NCBI GenBank assembly: GCA_002429045.1
Contig: DIYM01000136.1
Span: 1-12,160 of the forward strand
From: Phycisphaerales bacterium UBA6054
GTDB lineage: Bacteria > Planctomycetota > Phycisphaerae > Phycisphaerales > UBA1924
DNA length: 12,160 bases
Direction: 5' to 3'
Shown: positions 1 through 6,879 of the stretch, in pieces
How the letters are laid out: each line of letters begins with the position of its first letter
Position numbering within the stretch: position 1 is the first letter of the stretch
Position numbers and translations under genes: made by a program
Notes under the pieces: generated by a model
What the model was told of the DNA's origin: nothing
Database searches by the model: none
Seen by the model: the letters and a program-made list of their open reading frames with translations, nothing else

Positions 1-29
1 TTGCGGACACCGAACTCGGCGAGCCTCAT
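1..29 (-). CDS. RND efflux permease, N-terminal fragment (runs off the left edge)
   Basis: Only nine codons are inside the window: M-R-L-A-E-F-G-V-R, then a partial codon starting AA. The ATG shares ATGA with the stop of the membrane-fusion protein gene at 26-28. A perfect GGAGG lies seven bases upstream, so this is a real translation start. Inner-membrane RND pumps commonly begin with a short helix of the form Fxx-R-(R/N)-P, and they commonly follow their adaptor gene directly, so an RND permease is the natural reading. The assignment rests on context and a handful of residues, not on seen transporter motifs. An ABC permease partner of a MacA-like adaptor is the main alternative. Confidence 0.55.
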
Positions 30-1540
30 GGCGATCCCTCCGCGCCGCCCCGCTGCTCATCGCCCGCGCCGCCCCCGGGCGCCCAGCCCTCCGAGCCGGT
101 GCCCTCGACACGGACCCTCATGCCGGGCGCGAGCTGTTCGATCGCGGTCGTCGCGATCAACGAACCGGGCGGCAACGCCGCGCCGGAGACCAGCACCGCC
201 CATTCGGTCTCGCCCGGATCGATGTCGGGAAGCGACGCGTCGATCGAGTACGCGATCTCGACCGCGACGGGGCGCACCCGGTACAGGCCCGAGCTGTGAT
301 TCGGGACCAACGCCATCACCCGGCCCGAGCGGATCGCCCGCCTGGGAACCGCGACGCGCTCGGTCGGGTCGGGGGTCGCGATGCGTCCGTGCGCGAACAC
401 GCCGGGCAGCATGCGGTCGGCGCTCAGCGGGTCCTGCGACACCTCTACGAACACCGCGACGGTCCTGGTCGATGCGTCGGCTGCCGGTCCCAGGCGGGTC
501 ACCCGCCCGGTGTGGGTCGGTTCGCCCACCGGCTCTCCGGACCAGAGGCTGACGGGATCGCCGACCTTGATCCAGGACGCCGCGCTGGCGGGGACCCGGA
601 GCGGGATCTCCAGGCGGGACAGGTCGACGACCACGCCCACGGGCGATCCCGCGGCGACCCAATCGCCCGGCCGGGGCTCCACGGACTCGATCTCGCCTTT
701 GATCGGGCTGACCACCCGCGTCCGGCGCAGGTTCTCGCGGGCCAGTTCCAGCTCCGCTTCCCGCGCCCCCAACTCGCCCTCGAGCGCCAGGCGGCGCGAA
801 GGGACGGTCTCGATCTGCTGCCTGAGCGTCTGCTGCTCGCGCTGCGATCGCCGCAGCGCCGCGAGTTTGACGTCGATCTCTCCCTGCGTGCCCGCGCCCT
901 CGGATACCGCGAGACGGGTCCGTTCCAGGTCGCGCTCGGCTGCGGCGATCTCGTCGGCGACCAGTTCCAGCTGAGAACCCAAGCGCTCGGACTCGACCGC
1001 GAGCCCGTCGAGTTGGGCGCGCAGCGCCACGGCCGCCTGCTCGGCGCGGGCGACCGACGTGCGGTAATCCGTCGGATCGATCGCGACGAGGAGCGCCCCC
1101 GCCTCCACCGAGCGCCCGGCCTCGATCCGGTCGGGGCGCTCGATGACACGCCCGGTGACCTCGGCCGCGACCCTGGAACGGCGCATCGACGAGGCCGTGC
1201 CAAACCCCTCCCAGATCCGCCCGATCGGGCGGGCGTTGGCGCCCACGCCGCGCACCAGTATCGGCACGGGCGCTTCCGCGTTGTATCCGCTCTCGGGCTT
1301 GAGCGAACGGAGGAACACATACACCCCGAGCCCCAGGGCCAGCACCGAGACGACCACCACGACCCGCACTCCGACCTTCAGCCCCCGGATCTCGCGGTTC
1401 GTCTTGCGGGCCGGGGCCTTGGCGCTGGCGCCCGGGGTCGGGCCATCATTCGATCGAGGGGACGACGGCTCGGGCTTGCCCGACGTCGACGCGGCGTCTT
1501 GCGTGCTCTCGGTCGGAGCGGTATCGATCGGCTTGGTCAC
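26..1540 (-). CDS. RND efflux periplasmic adaptor (membrane-fusion protein, HlyD/AcrA family)
   Basis: This 504-residue protein would link an inner-membrane RND pump to an outer-membrane channel. In order it has a polar Pro/Ser/Thr-rich N-terminus (1-50), one membrane helix (about 55-78), a first lipoyl half-motif (about 123-155, with VAAEVTGRV and VEAGALLVAIDP), a long coiled coil (about 165-272), a second lipoyl half (about 273-306, RTRVVSPIKGEIE), a beta-barrel (about 310-390) and a membrane-proximal domain (about 391-480). It ends in a Gly-rich tail. I chose the GTG at 1540 because AAGGA lies eight bases upstream. The frame stays open to a GTG at 1648, but that one has no ribosome site. 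The N-terminal anchor is a helix with about 50 residues ahead of it and no lipobox. The pump gene overlaps its stop by ATGA. The 204 bases between this start and the transporter stop at 1745 hold no other gene that I can see. The substrate is unknown. Confidence 0.85.
   Translation of the reverse strand: MTKPIDTAPTESTQDAASTSGKPEPSSPRSNDGPTPGASAKAPARKTNREIRGLKVGVRVVVVVSVLALGLGVYVFLRSLKPESGYNAEAPVPILVRGVGANARPIGRIWEGFGTASSMRRSRVAAEVTGRVIERPDRIEAGRSVEAGALLVAIDPTDYRTSVARAEQAAVALRAQLDGLAVESERLGSQLELVADEIAAAERDLERTRLAVSEGAGTQGEIDVKLAALRRSQREQQTLRQQIETVPSRRLALEGELGAREAELELARENLRRTRVVSPIKGEIESVEPRPGDWVAAGSPVGVVVDLSRLEIPLRVPASAASWIKVGDPVSLWSGEPVGEPTHTGRVTRLGPAADASTRTVAVFVEVSQDPLSADRMLPGVFAHGRIATPDPTERVAVPRRAIRSGRVMALVPNHSSGLYRVRPVAVEIAYSIDASLPDIDPGETEWAVLVSGAALPPGSLIATTAIEQLAPGMRVRVEGTGSEGWAPGGGAGDEQRGGAEGSP
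37..41 (-). promoter_or_regulatory. Shine-Dalgarno for the RND permease
   Basis: The minus strand reads GGAGG, seven bases before the ATG at 29-27, inside the last codons of the adaptor gene. It supports coupled translation of adaptor and pump. Confidence 0.6.
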
Positions 1541-1548
1541 GTGGTTGG

Positions 1549-1553
1549 TCCTT
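1549..1553 (-). promoter_or_regulatory. Shine-Dalgarno deciding the adaptor start
   Basis: The minus strand reads GAAGGA, with AAGGA eight bases before GTG at 1540. The alternative in-frame GTG at 1648 is preceded by CAACAAGTT, with no purine-rich site, so the shorter 504-residue product is preferred. Confidence 0.55.
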
Positions 1554-1744
1554 CGCCCGCCGGAGGTCTGTGTCGTGGAGACCGAGGGGTCGGCTGCGAC
1601 CGGACGGTCCGGGTCCCGGTGCGGGCCGTCGTCATCGTAGGCCTTCACAACTTGTTGAATCGAGTACCGGCACCCCGGGCGGGGCGTTGCGTTCGGGTTC
1701 GCGATGCGGGATCGCCCGGAGGCCCGTGCCGACGGTTTCTCTGG

Positions 1745-3229
1745 CTAGTACCCCAGGAGCAGGCCGCCGAAGAACCAGACCAGCCCCGCGATCACGGTGA
1801 CGGACGCGATGTTGAGCCAGAGACCCGTCTTCATCATCGAGCGGATCGTTACGCGTCCCGAACTGAACACGATGGCGTTGGGCGGTGTGGCGACCGGCAG
1901 CATGAAGGCGCAGCTCGCCGCGACCGCCGCGGCGATCACCAGGGGCTGGGCCTGGACACCCAGCCCGACCGAAGCCGATCCGAGGACCGGGAGCATGGTG
2001 CTGGTCGTGGCGGTGTTGCTTGTCAGTTCGGTCATGAACACGATCAGCGCGGTGACACCCAGCAGGATCAGCAGCGGGTGGACGCCGCCCGCTCCCGACA
2101 TCAGCCCGCCGAGCCACTGGTCCAGCCCGGTGGCGCCAAACGCCCCGGCGAGCGTGAGCCCCCCCCCGAACAGGATGAGCACCCCCCACGGGATCCGCTC
2201 GGCGCTCGTCCAATCGAGCACGCGGCGTCCCCGCCCGGCGGGCAGCAGGAAGAGGAGGGACGCCCCGCCGATCGCGATCGCCGCGTCCCGGAGCCCGATG
2301 ATCCGGTCGTCCTCGGCCCGGCCGGAGTTGAGCCAGTCGGTCAGCGGCTCATGGGTGATCCAGAGCAGGGCGGTGAGCACAAACGTCCCGATCGCGAGAA
2401 CCTCGCCCCTGCTGGGCCTGCCCATGCGATCGAGCAGCCCCCGGATGTGGGCACGCCCGCCCGGGATCTGTTCGATCCTGACCGGCGAGGACACGAACAC
2501 CAGCATGATCCATGTGATCGGCAGGAGGATCGCGACGAGGGGGACGCCCAGCCTGAGCCACTGCCCCCACCCGATCGGTGTCCCGAGCTCGTCGCGCATG
2601 TACGCCGAGAGGATGCCGTTGGGCGCCGTGCCCGTCAGCGTCATCGCGCCCCCGATGCTGGACGCGTACGCGAGCCCGAGCAGCAGGCACGTCGCGTAGG
2701 ACTTGGCTTCGGGGCGGTCGGGGTCGTCGCCGCCGGCGAGGAGCGCGACGCTGGTGACGATCGGGAGCATCATCATCGCGGTCGCGGTGTTGGAGACGAA
2801 AGCGCTGAGCAGTGCGGCGGCGAGCATGATGCCGGCGACGATCCTCCGCGGGCTCGTGCCGACCAGCAGCACCACGCTGAGCGCCAATCGGCGGTGGGCC
2901 CCCCACCGCTCGAGACCCTGACCCAAGAACAGCCCGCCCATGAACAGGAACACGAGCGGGTGGGCGTAGCCCCGCGTCGCGTCACCGATCGGCTGGATGC
3001 CCAACGGGTGGAACAGCACGAGGGGGAGCATCGCGGTCGCCGGCAGCGGGATGGCTTCGGTGATCCACCAGACCGCCATCAGCGCGGTGACGGCGGCGAG
3101 GCGTCGGGCGGGCTCTTCCAGGTCCGCAGAGCCGAGGAACACGTACGCCGCCACCCCGAGCACCGGCCCGAGCCACAGCCCGACCCCGGGCACCGCGCCC
3201 GCGTCTTTGGTTGACGACGCCTCGTCCAT
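1745..3229 (-). CDS. SLC13/DASS-family anion:sodium symporter (probable di/tricarboxylate transporter)
   Basis: This 494-residue multi-pass inner-membrane protein is close to the usual length of the divalent anion:sodium symporter (INDY/CitT/SdcS) family. Both hallmark hairpin motifs are visible: SNTATAMMMLP at 146-156 and SNTATTSTMLP at 404-414. Each is followed, as in the family's inverted repeats, by a Pro-Asn loop: TGTAPNGI at 199-206 and ATPPNAIVF at 447-455. In characterised members the SNT motifs bind sodium and one carboxylate of the substrate. The substrate is most likely succinate, malate or a similar acid; sulfate-type relatives exist and sequence alone cannot exclude them. Residues 1-15 are polar and precede the first helix. 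The ATG at 3229 has no Shine-Dalgarno. Only AACAAT seven bases upstream weakly resembles the -10-like box at other starts here. A GC hairpin lies just upstream (3253-3275), separating it from the aminotransferase. Confidence 0.88.
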   Translation of the reverse strand: MDEASSTKDAGAVPGVGLWLGPVLGVAAYVFLGSADLEEPARRLAAVTALMAVWWITEAIPLPATAMLPLVLFHPLGIQPIGDATRGYAHPLVFLFMGGLFLGQGLERWGAHRRLALSVVLLVGTSPRRIVAGIMLAAALLSAFVSNTATAMMMLPIVTSVALLAGGDDPDRPEAKSYATCLLLGLAYASSIGGAMTLTGTAPNGILSAYMRDELGTPIGWGQWLRLGVPLVAILLPITWIMLVFVSSPVRIEQIPGGRAHIRGLLDRMGRPSRGEVLAIGTFVLTALLWITHEPLTDWLNSGRAEDDRIIGLRDAAIAIGGASLLFLLPAGRGRRVLDWTSAERIPWGVLILFGGGLTLAGAFGATGLDQWLGGLMSGAGGVHPLLILLGVTALIVFMTELTSNTATTSTMLPVLGSASVGLGVQAQPLVIAAAVAASCAFMLPVATPPNAIVFSSGRVTIRSMMKTGLWLNIASVTVIAGLVWFFGGLLLGY

Positions 3230-3252
3230 CGGCGTGATTGTTGCAGGACAAA

Positions 3253-3275
3253 CGCCCGCGTCACGGACGCGGGCG
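3253..3275 (-). terminator. Candidate intrinsic terminator after the aminotransferase
   Basis: A perfect 10-bp inverted repeat (CGCCCGCGTC at 3253-3262, GACGCGGGCG at 3266-3275) has a three-base loop. Read on the minus strand it follows the aminotransferase stop by about 30 bases and is followed by TTTGTCC. The stem is strong but the T-tract is only three bases, so termination may be partial. It also lies 23 bases before the transporter ATG, where it could act as a leader hairpin instead. Confidence 0.5.
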
Positions 3276-3305
3276 CGGGAGGCTGCCGGGCTCCGAACGG
3301 GGGGA

Positions 3306-4319
3306 TCAGTCCTCGGGAACGTTGTCCGATGTGACGATCTCGCGGAACTTGGTCCGCAGAGCCTTGGTCATCGGGCCCTCGCCCTTCGAGATCGTGTGGG
3401 TCGCGGTGACCTCGAGGTCGGTGTGCTCGAGCACCTCGCGGACCGCGATCATCTCGGCGGCCGAGCCGGTCAGGAAGACCTCGTCGGCTTTCAGCAACTC
3501 GTCGAGCGAGAAGAACCTCTCTTCGATCGGGTATCCCAACGCCGGGCAGAGGGTGTCCTTGACGAAGCGTCGGGTGATGCCCTCGAGGATGCCGGCGTCG
3601 CTGGGCGGGGTGAAGACCGTCCCGTCTTTGATGAAGAAGATGTTGTCACCCGAGCCCTCGGCGACCTGGCGGTCGGTGTTGAGCATGATCACTTCGAGCA
3701 ACTGGTCTTCGGGCTTGGTGATGCCGAGCTTCTGGCTCAGATGGATCGCCTCGCACTTGGCCATGATGTTGTTGAGGTAGTTCAGGCTCTTGATCCGCGG
3801 GTCGAGGCACTCGATCGGGGTCTTCGGGCGCTCGGCGACCACGACGCGCATCCCCGACTCGTACATCTCGGGCTTGAACAGTTGGATCGTGTCGGCGATG
3901 CAGACCACCCCGGGCTCGGGGCAGAGGTACGGGTTGAGACCAAGCGTGCCCGCGCCGCGGGTGACGACCAGGCGGATGTAGCCGTCGGTGATGCCGTTGG
4001 CTTCGATGCAGTCACGCTGGATCTGGACCATCTTCTCGCGGCTGACGTGCTTCTCCAGGTCCAGGTAGATCTTCCCGGCGCACTCGTAGAGGCGGTCGAT
4101 GTGCTGCTGGCATTTGAAGATCTTGCCGTTGTAGACCCGGATGCCCTCGAAGACGCCGTCCCCATACAGCAGCCCGTGGTCATAGACGGACACGGCGGCT
4201 TGGCTCTTGGGCTTCATCTCCCCGTTGACCCAGATCATGGTCTCGCGGGACGTCGTGGTCTCGGTGCCCGCGGGGGCGACGGCGGTGGTGATATCGGGTT
4301 TGCTGGCCATGGCGCTCAT
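3306..4319 (-). CDS. ilvE: Branched-chain amino acid aminotransferase (class IV, PLP-dependent)
   Basis: This 337-residue cytosolic enzyme should interconvert Leu/Ile/Val and their 2-oxo acids with 2-oxoglutarate/glutamate as the partner pair. The fold-type IV signature is clear: YDHGLLYGDGVFEGIR (46-61), the PLP-lysine K177 in IKSLNYLNN (176-184), EGSGDNIFFIKDG (221-233) with the conserved Glu, GILEGITR (243-250), and FLTGSAAEM (282-290), which contacts the cofactor phosphate. Most relatives have about 290-310 residues. The excess is a Thr/Ala-rich N-terminus (about residues 1-27) before the first strand (MIWVNG). The ATG at 4319 follows a near-perfect AAGGAGG by five bases; the second ATG at 4310 is less well placed. 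The open frame continues upstream to 4637, but that stretch lacks coding character. D-amino-acid transaminase or aminodeoxychorismate lyase are family alternatives; the SLNYLNN and GILEGITR strings favour IlvE. Confidence 0.87.
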   Translation of the reverse strand: MSAMASKPDITTAVAPAGTETTTSRETMIWVNGEMKPKSQAAVSVYDHGLLYGDGVFEGIRVYNGKIFKCQQHIDRLYECAGKIYLDLEKHVSREKMVQIQRDCIEANGITDGYIRLVVTRGAGTLGLNPYLCPEPGVVCIADTIQLFKPEMYESGMRVVVAERPKTPIECLDPRIKSLNYLNNIMAKCEAIHLSQKLGITKPEDQLLEVIMLNTDRQVAEGSGDNIFFIKDGTVFTPPSDAGILEGITRRFVKDTLCPALGYPIEERFFSLDELLKADEVFLTGSAAEMIAVREVLEHTDLEVTATHTISKGEGPMTKALRTKFREIVTSDNVPED

Positions 4320-4324
4320 GGATC

Positions 4325-4331
4325 CCTCCTT
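4325..4331 (-). promoter_or_regulatory. Shine-Dalgarno for the aminotransferase
   Basis: The minus strand reads AAGGAGG five bases before ATG at 4319. It is the strongest ribosome site in the window and rules out the longer in-frame start near 4637. Confidence 0.75.
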
Positions 4332-4640
4332 GGGACGGGCGTGGGCCCGTCGGTGCCCTGGGAACGGGCTTCTGGGCCCGGCGGGCAACTCTATGGGTCC
4401 GACCCCCGCCCGGTTCGCCCCGCCCAGCATGCGTGAACGGGGATCCGACGGTGCTCGGGTCGGGCAGGTCCGAGAACAGGACGAATGCCTCGTGCCGGTC
4501 CTTGGTCCGGAGCCTGCGTTTCGACGCTCGTCGTGGCCCGGTTTCGGGCCGGTTTCATTGAACTCGGCCCGAACGTGCCTCGATCTGCGTCGATCTTTGG
4601 GACAAATGCCCCGAACGGGTCCGATTCTCGGGCCCACGTC

Positions 4641-4651
4641 AGTATACGGGC
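4641..4651 (-). promoter_or_regulatory. Candidate promoter -10 box for the aminotransferase
   Basis: The minus strand reads GCCCGTATACT. TATACT matches the sigma-70 -10 consensus at five of six positions. The preceding GCCCG is identical to that before the boxes at 6863 and 11649. No recognisable -35 is present at 16-18 bases. Initiation about seven bases on would leave a leader of roughly 315 bases. Confidence 0.4.
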
Positions 4652-4659
4652 TTGGACCC

Positions 4660-4674
4660 TCCCGCGTTGCGGGA
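4660..4674 (-). terminator. Small hairpin just after pheT
   Basis: TCCCGC (4660-4665) and GCGGGA (4669-4674) pair around a three-base loop, about 26 bases past the pheT stop and just before the aminotransferase -10 box. There is no T-tract, so its role as a terminator is a weak guess from position. Confidence 0.22.
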
Positions 4675-4700
4675 CTCTTGCCGGTCAGCGCTGGGATCGG

Positions 4701-6806
4701 TCAAACCCGGATCTCGGCACCGAGTTCGGCTTTGGCCCGCTCGGCGAGCCGGTCCATCTGCGGATCGACTTCCTCGTGACGCAGGGTCCGATGCTCATCT
4801 CGGAACCGGACCCGCACGGTGACCGACTTCTTCCCTTCGCCGACCTGCTTGCCGCGGTACACCGAGACGAGGTCGGACCCCACGGAGCGTTCCAGGTCGC
4901 AGGCGTCGACGAGGTCGGCGACCGACGCCCAGGCCGACGATTCCGGGAGGATCAGCGACAGGTCACGCTCGATGCCCGGGAACTGGGGCAACGCCTCCAC
5001 GGTGGTCTTGGGCACCGGCGCGCAGGTCAGGACATCGAGGTGGAGATCGGCTCCGACGGCTGGGCGGTCGAGATCATCGTTGGCGAGGGCGTCGGGCGAG
5101 ATCACTCCGAACACCCCGAGTTCGGTGCGCGAACCGGCGTGCTCGACCAGCACCCGGGCGTGGGCGTCCGTGTCGAAGCCTGCATGGTCGGGCCTGCCGG
5201 GCTCGACCCGGATCCGCGCGTCGGGCCCGAAGCACGCGCGGGCGAGTTCGTCGATGGCGGCGCGGACCACGCGCACCGCCCGCTGTGTGTCGTCGAGCGT
5301 CGGTTTCTTGCCGATGAAATCGACATCGGCGAGCAGCGCGAGCGAGCGACGCTCGATCGTCTCGGTCGTGCCGGGCCGCTGCGCGAAGGTCGACGCGGTT
5401 TCGAACAAACGGATGCCGCCCGGCACGCTGTTGCGTGCGTCGGCGTTCGCCTTGCGGCATCCCAGCAGCCCGAGAAGCACGCTGGGGCGGAGCGTCGGCT
5501 CGGCCTTCCGGCGGTTGTCGTCCACCGAAACGGTTGCCTGACCCTGTGGCAGGAAGCACGCGGCCTTCTTCGGGCTGGTGAAGCTGAACGTCACCGTCTC
5601 GAAGAACCCCAGCGACGCCAGCGTGCGGGCGCACTCGCTCCGCAGGTGCTCATCACGCTGCGGGGCGTGGATCGCGATCTCCAGCTTCTCCTTCATCGCC
5701 ACCTCGCCCAGCGATCGGGCCCGGGCGATCTCCTCGATCAGGTCGATCTCGCGGGTGAGATCGTGCGATCGGTGCGGGGGAACCGTGCAGCGGAGCGGGC
5801 CCCGGCCTTGGGTTTCGCAGCGGATCCCCAGCGGGCCGAGCAGCGACGCGATGAGGTCGGCGTCCAGCTCGGCGCCGAGCACCTGCGCGACGCGGGACGG
5901 GCGGACCTCGACGGCGTGATCGCCCGGAAGCGGCCGGCCCTGGCTGAGCACGCCCTCGGCGAGCTCCCCGCCCGAGACTTCGCAGATCAGCTGGATCGCT
6001 CGGCGGGCGGCGTAGTCGATGGTGCGCGGGTCGATCCCCCGCTCGAAGCGGAACGCGGCGTCGGTGCGGATGTTCAGACGCCGACCCGTGTTGCGGACGG
6101 TGACCGGGTCCCACGTGGCCATCTCGAAGACGACATCGGTTGTTGATTCATCGACCTGGGAGTCGTGACCGCCGATCACGCCTGCGAGCGACTGGGGGCG
6201 CTCGGTGTCCGCGACGACGAGGTCGCTCGTCCGGAGCGCATGCTCGCCCGCGTAGAGGGTGTTGACCTTCTCGCCCTCGGTTGCTTCGCGCACGACGAGC
6301 GCCCCGCCGGCGAGCTTCTTGTGATCGAACACATGGCAGGGGTTGCCCAGTTCGAGGGTGATGTAGTTGGTCACATCCACGACGTTGCTGATCGAGCGTT
6401 GCCCGAAGGACTCGATCGCGGTCTTGAGCCACTCCGGGCTCGGGCCGACCTTGACGCCGCGGATGAGCCGGGCGGTGAAGAGCGGGCAGCGGTCGGGCAC
6501 GCGGTTGTCCAGCGTGAGTCCATCGCCGATGGGTGCGCCGGGTGCGGGCTCTTCGAGTGCTGGCAGAACCAGGCGGCGTTGGGTCTTGGCGTGCCGCGCG
6601 GCGGCGATCTCTCGGGCGATCCCGACGTGCCCGAGGCAGTCCACCCGGTTCGAGGTGACCTCGACGTCGAGGATCACGTCGCCGCTGGGCAGTTCGGTGC
6701 GCGACTCGATGGGCAGACCGGCCTCGGTGAGGATGTCGTCTGCCTCGTCGGGGGTCACGTCGCCCGGGGAGAGGTACTGATTGAGCCAGTTGATGGAGAT
6801 ATCCAT
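4701..6806 (-). CDS. pheT: Phenylalanine--tRNA ligase beta subunit, lacking the tRNA-bind (B2) domain
   Basis: With PheS (not in this window) this subunit charges tRNA-Phe and edits mischarged Tyr. It has 701 residues; usual bacterial PheT has about 790-800. The N-terminus (MDISINWLNQYL, ending AGLPIESRTELP near 40) runs directly into DVILDVEVTSNRVDCLGHVGIARE (43-66, B1), so the EMAPII-like OB domain normally inserted here is absent. The rest is complete. The B3/B4 editing domain (about 100-285) keeps VVDVTNYITLELG (142-154), His158 in CHVFD and Glu228 in VVFEMATW, equivalents of the E. coli editing residues His265 and Glu334. B5 is at about 300-370, with DLTREIDLIEEIAR at 349-362. The synthetase-like core is at about 385-595, and the C-terminal FDX-ACB anticodon-binding domain spans about 605-701. 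The start has no Shine-Dalgarno, but a TATCCT box lies nine bases upstream. pheS is not adjacent; a divergent lipoprotein gene sits upstream. Confidence 0.93.
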   Translation of the reverse strand: MDISINWLNQYLSPGDVTPDEADDILTEAGLPIESRTELPSGDVILDVEVTSNRVDCLGHVGIAREIAAARHAKTQRRLVLPALEEPAPGAPIGDGLTLDNRVPDRCPLFTARLIRGVKVGPSPEWLKTAIESFGQRSISNVVDVTNYITLELGNPCHVFDHKKLAGGALVVREATEGEKVNTLYAGEHALRTSDLVVADTERPQSLAGVIGGHDSQVDESTTDVVFEMATWDPVTVRNTGRRLNIRTDAAFRFERGIDPRTIDYAARRAIQLICEVSGGELAEGVLSQGRPLPGDHAVEVRPSRVAQVLGAELDADLIASLLGPLGIRCETQGRGPLRCTVPPHRSHDLTREIDLIEEIARARSLGEVAMKEKLEIAIHAPQRDEHLRSECARTLASLGFFETVTFSFTSPKKAACFLPQGQATVSVDDNRRKAEPTLRPSVLLGLLGCRKANADARNSVPGGIRLFETASTFAQRPGTTETIERRSLALLADVDFIGKKPTLDDTQRAVRVVRAAIDELARACFGPDARIRVEPGRPDHAGFDTDAHARVLVEHAGSRTELGVFGVISPDALANDDLDRPAVGADLHLDVLTCAPVPKTTVEALPQFPGIERDLSLILPESSAWASVADLVDACDLERSVGSDLVSVYRGKQVGEGKKSVTVRVRFRDEHRTLRHEEVDPQMDRLAERAKAELGAEIRV

Positions 6807-6815
6807 AGGGCTGTG

Positions 6816-6827
6816 AGGATAGGGGGC
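6816..6827 (-). promoter_or_regulatory. Candidate -10 box for pheT
   Basis: The minus strand reads GCCCCCTATCCT; TATCCT ends nine bases before the pheT ATG. With initiation 6-9 bases beyond the box, the transcript would start at or within a few bases of the ATG (leaderless or nearly so). No clear -35 is seen. Confidence 0.4.
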
Positions 6828-6862
6828 ACGGCGCGGGCCGGTTCGGGACCCGGTTCATCGCC

Positions 6863-6873
6863 GCCCGTAGACT
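6863..6873 (+). promoter_or_regulatory. Candidate -10 box for the 6880 lipoprotein gene
   Basis: GCCCGTAGACT ends six bases before the ATG at 6880, and no Shine-Dalgarno fits between. The arrangement predicts a leaderless mRNA. The divergent pheT box lies about 40 bases away, so the 73-base gap carries both promoters. Confidence 0.42.
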
Positions 6874-6879
6874 GGGCGC

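Larger units (their letters stand above)
4320..4700 (-). other. Long gene-free stretch: pheT 3' end and aminotransferase leader
   Basis: These 381 bases hold no gene that I can support. On the minus strand they run from the pheT stop through a small hairpin (4660-4674), a -10-like GCCCGTATACT (4641-4651), and about 315 bases of putative untranslated leader, to the aminotransferase ribosome site. The leader contains GC-rich inverted repeats at 4535-4550 (GGCCCG/CGGGCC, four-base loop) and at 4334-4351 (GACGGGC/GCCCGTC, four-base loop). The second lies directly beside the Shine-Dalgarno. The in-frame extension uses AGA, CGA and AGG codons freely, unlike the genes around it. I see no leader peptide rich in Leu, Ile or Val and no known riboswitch fold. 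Confidence 0.5.

Noticed and set aside
1541..1648. N-terminal extension of the adaptor from GTG 1648
   Set aside because: It has no Shine-Dalgarno, while GTG 1540 has AAGGA at eight bases. The extra 36 residues are polar low-complexity sequence.
1701..1715. Small inverted repeat GCGAT/ATCGC after the transporter gene
   Set aside because: A five-base-pair stem without a T-tract is expected by chance in DNA this GC-rich.
296..3214. A 972-codon open frame on the plus strand
   Set aside because: It lies opposite the RND adaptor and SLC13 transporter, both with clear family motifs. The translation is Arg/Gly/Pro/His/Asp-rich with no recognisable domain, as expected for the antisense of GC-rich codons.
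4320..4637. N-terminal extension of the aminotransferase from a GTG at 4637
   Set aside because: The extension uses many AGA/AGG/CGA codons, resembles nothing, and is bypassed by a near-perfect AAGGAGG five bases before ATG 4319. The GTG is also only three bases from the TATACT box, too close for a start on that transcript.
4485..6146. A 553-codon open frame on the plus strand
   Set aside because: It is antisense to pheT and shows only composition-driven sequence.
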